From Micromonospora aurantiaca ATCC 27029 (GTDB lineage Bacteria; Actinomycetota; Actinomycetes; Mycobacteriales; Micromonosporaceae), in assembly GCF_000145235.1 (NCBI RefSeq), contig NC_014391.1:2418001-2482000 (forward strand): DNA of 64,000 bases. Reading direction: 5' to 3'. Position numbers and translations under genes: made by a program. The notes under the pieces were generated by a model. It saw nothing but the letters and a program-made list of their open reading frames with translations. It searched no databases and was not told where the DNA came from. Below, piece by piece: positions 17,824 to 28,556 of the stretch (position 1 is its first letter; each line of letters starts with the position of its first letter).

Positions 17824-19725
17824 GTGGCACCACCTCAGGGACAGATGCGGCCCGGACGGCAGCTCGCCGTGCTCGGGTTCATCTTCGTCGTCCTCTATCT
17901 ATTGGTGTTCTTCTCGGGCGGCGCCAGCGGTGGCTGGAAGGACCGGCTGGAGCCCCGGCTCGGCTTGGACCTCGTCGGCGGCACCCGGCTGACGCTCGAG
18001 GCCACCAACACGGTGGACGGCAAGCCCCCGACCGCCGACAACCTCGAGGAGGCCCGCCAGATCATCGAGAGCCGGGTCAACGCCTACGGCGTGGCCGAGG
18101 CCGAGGTGGTCACCGAGGGCAACCGCAACATCGTCATCTCCCTGCCCGGCCAGAACCGCGACCTGACCGACGTCGGTGAGGCCGCCGAGCTGCGCTTCCG
18201 CAAGGTGCTCAAGGCCACCGACGGCAGCGGCGCCGCGCTCGCGCCCGCGCCGACGCCCAGCGCCACCCCGTCCGGAGCCGCCACCCCGTCGGGCAGCGCG
18301 TCGCCGAAGGCGAGCACGAGCCCGAAGGTGAGCGGGTCGCCGAGCGCCGGCGGGCAGGGCGGCATGGCCCCCACGCCGAGCGCCAGCGCCTCCGCGTCCC
18401 CGTCGGCCTCGCCGAGCGCCGCCGCGCCGAGCCCGAGCGCCAGCGCCGAGCCGGTGCCGCAGAGCATCGAGCAGCAGCGCAAGGCCGTCGAGCAGAAGGT
18501 CGGCGCGGCCGCCTGGGCCGCCGCCTCGGGCCTGCAGGCCCCGGCGGACCTGACCACCGACCCGTCGCTGGCCGACAAGCTCAAGCCGTTCGGCACGCTC
18601 ACCCCGCAGGAGATCGCCGTCCTGCCGGTGGAGATGCAGTTCAACGTCCCGACCATCACCTGCGCCCAGCTCGACAAGCGGCCCGCCGCCTCGATCAAGG
18701 ACGAGAAGCAGAAGGCGGTCGCCTGCGAGTCCGGCGCGAAGTACCTGCTGGACGTCGCGAAGGTGCTGGGCACCGACGTCAAGAACGCCTCCGCCCAGCT
18801 CGACCAGACCAGCTCCTGGGTGGTCAGCCTCAACTTCACCGGCAGCGGCCAGGAGAAGTGGACCGCGCTGACCCGCGAGGCGTTCACCAACGAGGGCCAG
18901 GCCTGCGACCAGACCGCGCTCGGCCAGGACGGCAAGTGCCGGGTCGCCGTGGTGCTGGACAACGAGATCGTCTCGTCCCCGGAGATCCAGGGCGTGCTGA
19001 CCGGCGACTCGCAGATCACCGGCAGCTTCGACAACAAGGCCGCGAACGCGCTCGCCAGCCAGCTGCGCTACGGCGCGCTGCCGGTGACGTTCGAGCCGCA
19101 GGAGCAGCAGAACGTCACCGCGACGCTCGGCGACAGCCACCTCAAGGCGGGTCTGCTGGCCGCAGGCATCGGCATGCTGCTGGTCATCATCTACTCGTTC
19201 TTCTACTACCGGCTGCTCGGCTCGGTCATCTTCCTGAGCCTGGTGCTCTCCGCGTTGCTGGTGTTCGGCGCGCTCGTGGTGCTCGGCCGGTCGATCGGCT
19301 TCACGCTCACGCTCGCCGGCATCGCCGGCATGATCGTCTCGCTGGGCGTCGCGGCGGACTCGTTCGTCATCTACTTCGAACGGCTGAAAGACGAGATCCG
19401 GGAGGGCCGCAGTCCACGCAGCGCGGTGCCGCGCGCCTGGATCCGGGCCCGCCGGACGATCATCTCGGCCAACGCCATCACGCTGATGTCGGCAGTGGTG
19501 CTCTACATCGTGTCCGTCGGCGCGGTGAAGGGCTTCGCCTTCGCGCTCGGCCTGGCGACCGTGCTCGACCTGGTCGTCGTGTTCCTCTTCCGCCACCCGA
19601 TCATGACGATGTTCGCCCGTACCCGGGCGTTCCTGTCGCCGCGGGTCAGCGGTCTGGGCCGGGCGCTGCCGGCCCGGTCGGCCGAGCCGGGCAACGCCCG
19701 CAACCCGCGTGTGAAGGAGGCCTGA
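17824..19725 (+). CDS. secD: Protein translocase subunit SecD
   Basis: A 633-residue membrane component that, with SecF, uses the proton gradient to pull proteins across the membrane. The first helix is near residues 13-30; the periplasmic P1 region follows with LGLDLVGGTRL. A low-complexity Ala/Ser/Pro/Thr stretch at about residues 135-212 is inserted in the extracytoplasmic domain. The C-terminal half has five further helices with LAGIAGMIVSLGVAADS, the conserved SecD motif. GTG 17824 follows AGGA by 5-6 bases. secF starts one base after the stop. Confidence 0.96.
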   Translation: MAPPQGQMRPGRQLAVLGFIFVVLYLLVFFSGGASGGWKDRLEPRLGLDLVGGTRLTLEATNTVDGKPPTADNLEEARQIIESRVNAYGVAEAEVVTEGNRNIVISLPGQNRDLTDVGEAAELRFRKVLKATDGSGAALAPAPTPSATPSGAATPSGSASPKASTSPKVSGSPSAGGQGGMAPTPSASASASPSASPSAAAPSPSASAEPVPQSIEQQRKAVEQKVGAAAWAAASGLQAPADLTTDPSLADKLKPFGTLTPQEIAVLPVEMQFNVPTITCAQLDKRPAASIKDEKQKAVACESGAKYLLDVAKVLGTDVKNASAQLDQTSSWVVSLNFTGSGQEKWTALTREAFTNEGQACDQTALGQDGKCRVAVVLDNEIVSSPEIQGVLTGDSQITGSFDNKAANALASQLRYGALPVTFEPQEQQNVTATLGDSHLKAGLLAAGIGMLLVIIYSFFYYRLLGSVIFLSLVLSALLVFGALVVLGRSIGFTLTLAGIAGMIVSLGVAADSFVIYFERLKDEIREGRSPRSAVPRAWIRARRTIISANAITLMSAVVLYIVSVGAVKGFAFALGLATVLDLVVVFLFRHPIMTMFARTRAFLSPRVSGLGRALPARSAEPGNARNPRVKEA

Positions 19726-19726
19726 G

Positions 19727-20914
19727 ATGGCTAAGAGCGGTCTGGCCGCCCGGCTCTACCGGGGCGAGGCGGATCTCAACATCGTCGGGCGGCGCAAGCT
19801 GTGGTTCGGCGTGGCCGGCGTGCTCGTGCTGATCGCCGTGCTGAGCTTCGCGATCAGCGGCTTCAAGCTGGGCATCGAGTTCGCGGGCGGCAACTCGTTC
19901 CAGGTGCCGGCCAGCGTCGGCACCCTGGACCAGGCCGAGCGGACCGTCGACGACGTGCTGGCCGACGAGGCGCCGGGCGTCGAGGTGGTCAGCGCGCAGA
20001 AGGTCGGCGGCACCAGCGGCGAGTTCTACGAGATGCGCACCGGCCAGCTCTCAGCCGAGCAGGCCAACGCGGCCAAGACCGCGATGGCGCAGGAGTTCGG
20101 CATCCCGGCCGACCAGATCAGCGGCAGCCAGGTCTCCGAGGCCTGGGGCAGCCAGGTCACCTCGCGCGCCTTCCTCGGTCTGGTGATCTTCATCGCGGTG
20201 GTGTCGATCTACCTGGTGCTGCGCTTCGAGTGGCGGATGGCGGCCGCCGCCATCGTCTCGCTGCTGACCAACCTGGCCCTGACCGCCGGCATCTACTCGC
20301 TGGTCGGCTTCGAGGTCACCCCGTCGACGATCATCGGCTTCCTCACGATCCTGGGCTTCGCGCTCTACGACGTGGTGGTGGTCTTCGACAAGGTGCAGGA
20401 GAACACACGCGGCATCACCGCGAACAACAACGTCACCTACGGCGAGGCGTCCAACCTGGCGCTCAACCAGAGCCTCATGCGGTCGCTGAACACCTCGGTC
20501 GTGGCGCTGCTGCCGGTCGGCGGTCTGCTGTTCATCGGCGCCGGCCTGCTCGGCGCGGGCACGCTGAAGGACCTCGGCCTGGTGCTGTTCGTCGGTATGG
20601 CGGTGGCGTTCCTGACCTCGATCCTGCTCGCCACGCCGCTGCTGGTGCTGCTGAAGAACATGGACCCGCGGATCAGCGCCCACAACAAGCGGGTGCTGTC
20701 CCGCCGGGCCGCGCTCGCCCGGGGCGAGATCACACCGAAGGGCCCGCGTGCCACCACGCCGGCCGCCGACGCGCCGATCGACCCGGAGGCGGCGGCGCTG
20801 GCCGGTGCCGCACCCAAGGTGGGCGCCCGGCCGGCCGGCAAGCGTCCCAGCGGTGCCCGCGGCGGCCGTCCCGCCGGGGGCGGCGGCAACCGGCCCGGCG
20901 GCAAGCGCCGCTGA
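19727..20914 (+). CDS. secF: Protein translocase subunit SecF
   Basis: A 395-residue partner of SecD. One N-terminal helix (VAGVLVLIAVLSFAISG), the motif GIEFAGGNSF, a periplasmic loop, then five helices including ILGFALYDVVVVFDKVQEN, the SecF signature. The last 80 residues form a basic, Gly/Pro/Arg-rich cytoplasmic tail (ending NRPGGKRR), longer than in enterobacterial SecF but common in actinomycetes. It lies one base after secD and ends before a strong hairpin at 20940-20983. Confidence 0.96.
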   Translation: MAKSGLAARLYRGEADLNIVGRRKLWFGVAGVLVLIAVLSFAISGFKLGIEFAGGNSFQVPASVGTLDQAERTVDDVLADEAPGVEVVSAQKVGGTSGEFYEMRTGQLSAEQANAAKTAMAQEFGIPADQISGSQVSEAWGSQVTSRAFLGLVIFIAVVSIYLVLRFEWRMAAAAIVSLLTNLALTAGIYSLVGFEVTPSTIIGFLTILGFALYDVVVVFDKVQENTRGITANNNVTYGEASNLALNQSLMRSLNTSVVALLPVGGLLFIGAGLLGAGTLKDLGLVLFVGMAVAFLTSILLATPLLVLLKNMDPRISAHNKRVLSRRAALARGEITPKGPRATTPAADAPIDPEAAALAGAAPKVGARPAGKRPSGARGGRPAGGGGNRPGGKRR

Positions 20915-20939
20915 CCGCAGGGCCGGACGGAATCGGTCC

Positions 20940-20983
20940 GACGGCGTCCGTCATGCTGATGTCACGGCATGACGGACGCCGTC
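20940..20983 (+). terminator. Hairpin after secF
   Basis: Perfect 17-base arms (20940-20956 and 20967-20983, left arm GACGGCGTCCGTCATGC) with a 10-base loop, between secF and apt. Only a short, weak T-rich stretch follows, so it may terminate without a U-tract or attenuate read-through into apt. Confidence 0.7.
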
Positions 20984-20999
20984 GTCGTTTCGAGAGGAC

Positions 21000-21578
21000 A
21001 TGGGACGCACAGTGACGGAGACCCACACCACAGGGGTACGGGGAGACAGCGGCCCGGAGGTCGCCCAGCTCGTCGCCAGCCGGTTGCTGGACGTGCCGGA
21101 CTTCCCCAAGCCGGGTGTCGTGTTCAAGGACCTGATGCCGCTGTTCGCCGACGGTGAGGCGTTCCGGGCGGTGATCGACGGCATCATCGCGTACCACGGG
21201 CCGGAGTCGTTCGACACCGTCGCCGGCATCGAGGCACGCGGGTTCGTGCTGGCGGCGGCGGTCGCGTACGCCACCGGCGTTGGCGTGGTGCCGGTGCGCA
21301 AGGCCGGCAAGCTGCCCCGGGCCACGCACTCGGCCTCCTACGCGCTGGAGTACGGCGAGGCGACGCTGGAGGTGCACCAGGACGCCTTCACCGCGGGCCA
21401 CCGGGTGCTGGTGCTCGACGACGTGCTCGCCACCGGCGGGACCGCCGAGGCGACGCTCGACCTGGTGGAACGCGCCGGCGGCACGGTGGCCGGGTTCACC
21501 GTGCTGCTGGAGCTGGGCTTCCTCGAGGGCCGTAAGCGGCTGGCGCAGCGCCCGGTCCATGCCCTGTTGACCGTTTGA
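21000..21578 (+). CDS. apt: Adenine phosphoribosyltransferase
   Basis: A 192-residue purine-salvage enzyme converting adenine and PRPP to AMP. The PRPP-binding motif is [29 protein letters not shown] and GIEARGF are typical of APRT. The start is the ATG at 21000 with GAGAGG just upstream, or the in-frame GTG at 21012. The position between secDF and rel is the conserved actinomycete order linking nucleotide salvage to the stringent response. Confidence 0.95.
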   Translation: MGRTVTETHTTGVRGDSGPEVAQLVASRLLDVPDFPKPGVVFKDLMPLFADGEAFRAVIDGIIAYHGPESFDTVAGIEARGFVLAAAVAYATGVGVVPVRKAGKLPRATHSASYALEYGEATLEVHQDAFTAGHRVLVLDDVLATGGTAEATLDLVERAGGTVAGFTVLLELGFLEGRKRLAQRPVHALLTV

Positions 21579-21804
21579 CCAGGCCGGCCCGTCGGGCCGG
21601 TCGGCGCCGACCGTCCGGGGGAGCGGTGGCGTACCCTGCGTACGGGTAGCATTGCCCTTTGCCCGACCCGGCCGAGCTGTCCGGGGCGGCGAAGGCGCCG
21701 GGGCCCGGCCCCGGCGACCGCGTGGAACAAGACCGGCCTCCGGGCCGGTTGAACCAGACGTCGGCCGGACGGCCGGCGCATCCCGGCGAGCGGTGAGGAG
21801 GCCG
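21579..21804 (+). promoter_or_regulatory. apt-rel intergenic leader
   Basis: 226 bases without a gene. Just after apt are short G+C palindromes (CCGGCCC-gtc-GGGCCGG at 21584-21600, then GGTCGGCGCCGACC at 21599-21612). TAGCAT (21647-21652) is a -10-like hexamer that would give rel a leader of about 145 bases containing another G+C hairpin near 21731-21750. Moderate support only. Confidence 0.4.
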
Positions 21805-24276
<2,472 letters not shown>

Positions 24277-24292
24277 GCCACCACGCACGCGA

Positions 24293-24328
24293 AAGCGCCC
24301 GCCGGCTGCGATCAGCCGGCGGGCGCTT
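24293..24328. terminator. Bidirectional terminator between rel and PPIase gene
   Basis: Perfect 15-base arms AAGCGCCCGCCGGCT and its complement around the loop GCGATC, between convergent genes. The arms begin with AA and end with TT, giving weak U-tracts in both directions. Confidence 0.8.
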
Positions 24329-24347
24329 CGTCGTCGTACGGGTGCGG

Positions 24348-25190
24348 TCAGCCGCCCTGGACCGGGCTCATCGTCACCTTGGTCATGGTGATCTCCTTCT
24401 TCGGGTGACCACCGCCGGCCTGCTTGGCGAACGCGCCGTCGTCACCGGCCGCGGCGACCTGCTTCACCACGTCCATGCCGCCGGTGATGGTGCCCAGCAC
24501 CGTGTAGTTCGGGTCGAGCGGCGAGTCGCCGTACACGATGAAGAACTGGCTGCCCGTGCTGCCCGGCTGGCCGGAGTTGGCCATCGCGATGACACCCTCC
24601 GGGTACGGCGGGCGCTTGTTGGTCGGCAGGTTCTCCTCGGCCAGGTTGTAGGACGGGCCGCCGGTGCCGTCGGTGTCCCGCCAGCCCTTGCCGGTGGCGC
24701 TCGGGTCGCCGCACTGGAGCACCTTGATGCCCTCGGTGACCAGCCGGTGGCACTTGGTGTTGTCGAAGAAGCCCTTCTCCGTCAGGTGCGTGAAGCTACC
24801 GGCGGTGCAGGGCACGGCGGCACGGTCGATCTTGGCGGTGATCGGGCCCAGGTTGGTGTCGATGGTCATCGTCTGGGTGCCCTTGCCGGACTGCTGGGTC
24901 GGCGGGAGGCCGACGTCCTTGATCTGCGGCGGACGGCCCTCCTTGGGCACCTCCGTGTACGCGCACTGGACGGCCCCGGCATCGGCGGTGGTGCCGCCCT
25001 GCTTGTCGTCGTCGTCGCCGAGCGCGGCGACGAGCCAGACCGTGCCGGCCACGACGAGCACCAGCACCGCCGCGGCCCCGACGATCGCCTGGGTCTGCCG
25101 GCGCTTGCGGGCCCGGCCGGCCCGTTCCGCCATCTCCCGCTCGAGCTTGGCCCGCGCCGCCGCGCGCTGGCGGTCTCTGGTGGACGTCAC
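24348..25190 (-). CDS. Membrane-anchored cyclophilin-type peptidyl-prolyl isomerase
   Basis: A 280-residue protein: basic cytoplasmic N terminus rich in Arg/Ala/Glu (possible coiled coil), one transmembrane helix at about 36-57, an acidic linker, then an extracytoplasmic cyclophilin domain. The catalytic arginine is present (CHR at 147-149, equivalent of FHR), as is GSQFFIVYG with the active-site Gln. It should catalyse proline isomerisation in exported proteins. The GTG at 25190 has GAGGAG five bases upstream and is preferred to the GTG at 25196. It lies 94 bases downstream of a paralogue at 25285. Confidence 0.9.
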   Translation of the reverse strand: MTSTRDRQRAAARAKLEREMAERAGRARKRRQTQAIVGAAAVLVLVVAGTVWLVAALGDDDDKQGGTTADAGAVQCAYTEVPKEGRPPQIKDVGLPPTQQSGKGTQTMTIDTNLGPITAKIDRAAVPCTAGSFTHLTEKGFFDNTKCHRLVTEGIKVLQCGDPSATGKGWRDTDGTGGPSYNLAEENLPTNKRPPYPEGVIAMANSGQPGSTGSQFFIVYGDSPLDPNYTVLGTITGGMDVVKQVAAAGDDGAFAKQAGGGHPKKEITMTKVTMSPVQGG

Positions 25191-25228
25191 GGTCACTCCT
25201 CACCTGCTGCGTATGGGGTCGGCGCGCG

Positions 25229-25260
25229 CGCCGCCGGTCACGTGTGGGTCACCGGCGGCG
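25229..25260 (-). terminator. Hairpin between the two cyclophilin genes
   Basis: CGCCGCCGGT (25229-25238) pairs with ACCGGCGGCG (25251-25260) around a 12-base loop, downstream of the paralogue at 25285-26154. No U-tract; could be a partial terminator or processing site. Confidence 0.4.
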
Positions 25261-25284
25261 GGGCCGCCGGATCGGGTTGTCGGG

Positions 25285-26154
25285 TCAGCCCGCGCTGGCG
25301 CTGGGCGAGGGCGCGGGACTGCCGGCCGGCGCCGCGCCGGGCTCGCCGACTGTGACGCTCTGGACCAGCACCTGCGTCTTCGGCTTGACCTTGGCGCCGT
25401 TGCCATTGTCCACCGTCGGCATGGCGCCGATCTTCTCCACCACGTCGAGCCCACCGGTGACCTTGCCGACCACCGAGTAGGCCGACTTGGCCGGGCTGGC
25501 GTCCTTGAAGAAGATCAGGAACTGGCTGCCGTTGCTGCCGGGCGGGTTGCCGATCATGGCGACAGTGCCCTTCGGGTACGTCGCCGGCTGCCCGGGCGCC
25601 GGCGAGGCCGACGGGCTCGGCTCAGGCGCGGCCGGGACGTTCTCGTCGTAGAACGAGTAGGTCGGGCCGCCGAGCCCGGTGCCGGTCGGGTCACCGCAGC
25701 GCAGCGCGCCCTCGGCGGTGATCTCGTGGCAGGTGGTGTTGTCGAAGAACGACCGGCCGGCCAGGTAGCTCAGGCTCGCCGCGCCGCACGGCGCGTCGGT
25801 CTGGTCCAGCTCGACGGTGATCGGCCCACCCTGGTTGGTGGTGATCGTCATCGGGCGGGTGCCGGAGGTGGGCAGGCCCGTGGTGGGCGGCTGGCCGACG
25901 TCCTTGAGGTTGGTGTTGACGGCGCCGTCCTCCGCGCTCCAGAGGCAGACGTCCTCGGCGGCCTTCTTCTCCGGCTCGGAGTCGAACGCGCCGAGCGCCC
26001 AGGCGGAGCCGGCCACGATCAGCACGAGCACCACCGCGGCGCCCACGCCGGCCCGGATCTGCCGGCGGCGCTTCGCGACCGCCGCCCGCCGGGCGAGTTG
26101 CCGGTCGAGCTTGGCGCGCGCCAGTTTGCGCTGCCGGTCCCTGCTGGAAGCCAC
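25285..26154 (-). CDS. Membrane-anchored cyclophilin-like protein, altered active site
   Basis: A 289-residue paralogue of the next gene with the same plan: basic N terminus, a transmembrane helix at about 36-55, then a cyclophilin-like domain. The position of the catalytic arginine reads CHE (E144) instead of CHR, while the Gln of GSQFLIFF is kept. A Pro/Ser/Ala-rich loop (PEPSPSASPAPG) interrupts the domain and a similar tail ends it. GTG 26154 follows GGGGAG; the ORF upstream of it has no family resemblance. It may have lost isomerase activity and work as a binding or chaperone-like protein. Divergent from the metallo-beta-lactamase-fold gene. Confidence 0.85.
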   Translation of the reverse strand: MASSRDRQRKLARAKLDRQLARRAAVAKRRRQIRAGVGAAVVLVLIVAGSAWALGAFDSEPEKKAAEDVCLWSAEDGAVNTNLKDVGQPPTTGLPTSGTRPMTITTNQGGPITVELDQTDAPCGAASLSYLAGRSFFDNTTCHEITAEGALRCGDPTGTGLGGPTYSFYDENVPAAPEPSPSASPAPGQPATYPKGTVAMIGNPPGSNGSQFLIFFKDASPAKSAYSVVGKVTGGLDVVEKIGAMPTVDNGNGAKVKPKTQVLVQSVTVGEPGAAPAGSPAPSPSASAG

Positions 26155-26348
26155 GCGCGCTCCCCTTCCTCTGCCTGATCGCCGCCGGCGCCGGGCGCCG
26201 TCCGCCGTTCCGATCGGGGTGCGCCACGCCACACGCCCGCCAGAGTGTACGGGTAGCGACTGTGAATGTGGTGTACGAGGTCCCGCCGTCTCAGCCCGGC
26301 CGGGGCGGACCGGGCCGGTGGCGGACGGAACTCGCCGGCCGCTACGAC

Positions 26349-26354
26349 TAGGCT
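26349..26354 (+). promoter_or_regulatory. -10 element upstream of the MBL-fold gene
   Basis: TAGGCT lies 36 bases before the GTG at 26391 and predicts a short leader carrying the AAGGGGAG ribosome site. On the other strand the divergent cyclophilin gene has a TACACT -10-like sequence near 26249-26254. Confidence 0.4.
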
Positions 26355-26390
26355 GCAGGCAGACGACGACCGGACGGAAAGGGGAGCGAC

Positions 26391-27110
26391 GTGCTCGTGG
26401 CCGGCTTTCCCGCGGACGCCTTCGGCACCAACTGCTACGTGGTGGCGACCGGGCCGGGGGAGCAGTGCGTGGTGGTCGATCCCGGCATCGGGGTGCTCGA
26501 CCGGCTCGACGCCGTGCTCGCCGAGCACCGCCTGCACCCGGCCGCCGTGCTGCTCACCCACGGCCATCTCGACCACACGTTCTCCGTCGCCCCGGTCTGC
26601 GGTGCGCGGGGCATCCCCGCCTACGTCCACCCGGACGACCGGGAGCTGCTGGCCGACCCGAGCAAGGCGCTGTCGATGGACCTGACCCAGCTGTTCGGCG
26701 GCCGGCTGCCGTACGCCGAGCCGGACGACGTGGCCGAGCTGACCGACGGCGCGACGCTGTCGCTGGCCGGGTTGGAGATCACCGTCGACCACGCCCCCGG
26801 CCATACCGGCGGGTCGGTGCTGTTCCGGTTGCCCGGCGCCGGCTCGCGCTGGGAGGCGGAGCAGATCTGCCTCTCCGGTGACGTGCTGTTCGCCGGCTCG
26901 ATCGGCCGCACCGACCTGCCGGGCGGCAGCATGCCCCGGATGCTGTCCAGCCTGCGGGACAAGGTGCTCCCGCTGGCCGACGACACAGTCGTCCTGCCCG
27001 GCCACGGCCCCGCGACCACGATCGGCCGCGAGCGCGCGACCAACCCGTACCTCGTCGAGGTGGCGGGCACCGGCGGCGCGCGCCCGGCCGCGCCCACCCG
27101 AGGCCTCTGA
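26391..27110 (+). CDS. Metallo-beta-lactamase-fold hydrolase (glyoxalase II-like)
   Basis: A 239-residue soluble enzyme with the binuclear zinc motif THGHLDHT (HxHxDH), a further His in APGHTGG, Asp in LSGDVLFAGSIGRTDLPGG and the terminal LPGHGPATT. The GRTD motif is typical of glyoxalase II/persulfide dioxygenase-like members of the family. The real substrate is not known; a thioester such as an S-acyl mycothiol is possible in an actinomycete (inference). GTG 26391 has AAGGGGAG upstream. It sits between the cyclophilin genes and hisS, a conserved actinobacterial neighbourhood. Confidence 0.9.
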   Translation: MLVAGFPADAFGTNCYVVATGPGEQCVVVDPGIGVLDRLDAVLAEHRLHPAAVLLTHGHLDHTFSVAPVCGARGIPAYVHPDDRELLADPSKALSMDLTQLFGGRLPYAEPDDVAELTDGATLSLAGLEITVDHAPGHTGGSVLFRLPGAGSRWEAEQICLSGDVLFAGSIGRTDLPGGSMPRMLSSLRDKVLPLADDTVVLPGHGPATTIGRERATNPYLVEVAGTGGARPAAPTRGL

Positions 27111-27164
27111 CCGCCGCGACCCACGACGTTCGCCCGCGCCCCGCGCGGGATCGAGGAGTACGCC

Positions 27165-28505
27165 ATGAGCAAGCCCACGCCCATCTCCGGCTTCCCCGAG
27201 TGGACGCCGGCTCAGCGGATGATCGAGCAGTTCGTGCTCGACCGGATCCGCGCCACGTTCGAGCTGTACGGCTTCGCGCCACTGGAGACCCGCTCGGTGG
27301 AGCCGCTGGATCAGTTACTGCGGAAGGGGGATACCGCAAAGGAGGTCTACCTGCTGCGCCGGTTGCAGGCCGACACCGACGGCCCGGCCGGCGACGACGC
27401 GCTCGGCCTGCACTTCGACCTGACCGTGCCGTTCGCCCGCTACGTGCTGGAGAACGCCGGCAAGCTGCAGTTCCCGTTCCGCCGCTATCAGATCCAGAAG
27501 GTGTGGCGCGGTGAGCGTCCGCAGGAGGGCCGGTACCGGGAGTTCCTCCAGGCCGACATCGACATCGTCGACCGGGACACCCTGCCGGCCCACTACGAGG
27601 CGGAGATGCCGCTGGTCATCGGCGACGCGCTGCGGTCGCTGCCGATCCCGCCGGTGCGCATCCAGGTCAACAACCGCAAGATCTGCGAGGGGTTCTACCG
27701 GGGCATCGGGCTGACCGACGCGGAGGCGGCGCTGCGCGCCGTCGACAAGCTCGACAAGATCGGCCCGGCCGGGGTGACGGAGCTGCTGGCGAGCACCGCC
27801 GGGGCGAGTGAGGCGCAGGCCAAGGCCGTGCTGTCGCTGGCCGAGATCTCCGCGCCGGACGCCTCCTTCGCCGACGCGGTGCGCGGCCTCGGGGTGAGCG
27901 ACCCGCTGCTGGACGAGGGCGTCGCGGAACTGACCGCCGTGGTGGAGACCGCCGCCGCGCACGCACCCGGCCTCTGCGTGGCCGACCTGCGCATCGCGCG
28001 GGGCCTGGACTACTACACGGGTACGGTCTACGAGACGCAGATGATCGGCTACGAGCGGTTCGGCTCGATCTGCTCCGGCGGCCGGTACGACAACCTGGCC
28101 AGCTCGGGCAACGTCCGGTTCCCGGGGGTGGGCATCTCGATCGGGGTGACCCGGCTGCTCGGTCTGCTGTTCGGCGCCGAGGCGCTGTCGGTGTCCCGCT
28201 CGGTGCCGACCTGCGTGCTGGTGGCGGTCACCGCCGAGGAGGACCGGGCGGCCAGCGACGCGGTCGCGGCGGCGCTGCGGTCGCGCGGTGTGCCCACCGA
28301 GGTGTCCCCGTCGGCGGCCAAGTTCGGCAAGCAGATCCGGTACGCCGAGCGGCGTGGCATCCCGTACGTCTGGTTCCCCGGCGCGGAGGGCGACGAGGTC
28401 AAGGACATCCGTTCCGGCGAGCAGGTGCCCGCCGCGGCGGGGGAGTGGACGCCGCCTCGGGCGGACCTGAAACCGCTGGTCGGCCCGGCCGGCACTGGCG
28501 CCTGA
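27165..28505 (+). CDS. hisS: Histidyl-tRNA synthetase
   Basis: A 446-residue class II synthetase charging tRNA-His. Motif 2 is in FRRYQIQKVWRGERPQEGRYREF (written across about 105-127), the His-specific signatures are RGLDYYTGTVYE and the C-terminal anticodon-binding domain begins near SVPTCVLVAV. ATG 27165 is preceded by GAGGAG with six bases between. It follows the MBL-fold gene by 54 bases and probably shares its transcript. A perfect 29-base palindrome begins 13 bases after its stop. Confidence 0.97.
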   Translation: MSKPTPISGFPEWTPAQRMIEQFVLDRIRATFELYGFAPLETRSVEPLDQLLRKGDTAKEVYLLRRLQADTDGPAGDDALGLHFDLTVPFARYVLENAGKLQFPFRRYQIQKVWRGERPQEGRYREFLQADIDIVDRDTLPAHYEAEMPLVIGDALRSLPIPPVRIQVNNRKICEGFYRGIGLTDAEAALRAVDKLDKIGPAGVTELLASTAGASEAQAKAVLSLAEISAPDASFADAVRGLGVSDPLLDEGVAELTAVVETAAAHAPGLCVADLRIARGLDYYTGTVYETQMIGYERFGSICSGGRYDNLASSGNVRFPGVGISIGVTRLLGLLFGAEALSVSRSVPTCVLVAVTAEEDRAASDAVAAALRSRGVPTEVSPSAAKFGKQIRYAERRGIPYVWFPGAEGDEVKDIRSGEQVPAAAGEWTPPRADLKPLVGPAGTGA

Positions 28506-28517
28506 CGACGTTTCGAC

Positions 28518-28546
28518 CTACGGTGGCGTAAGTTACGCCACCGTAG
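28518..28546 (+). promoter_or_regulatory. Perfect 29-base palindromic operator before the desaturase gene
   Basis: CTACGGTGGCGTAA (28518-28531), a single G, then the exact reverse complement (28533-28546). TAAGTT at the centre could be a -10 hexamer. The palindrome ends 10 bases before the GTG at 28557, so a bound repressor would block the promoter. A TetR-type regulator of fatty-acid desaturation is likely but none is adjacent. Confidence 0.7.
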
Positions 28547-28556
28547 GGAGAACGTC

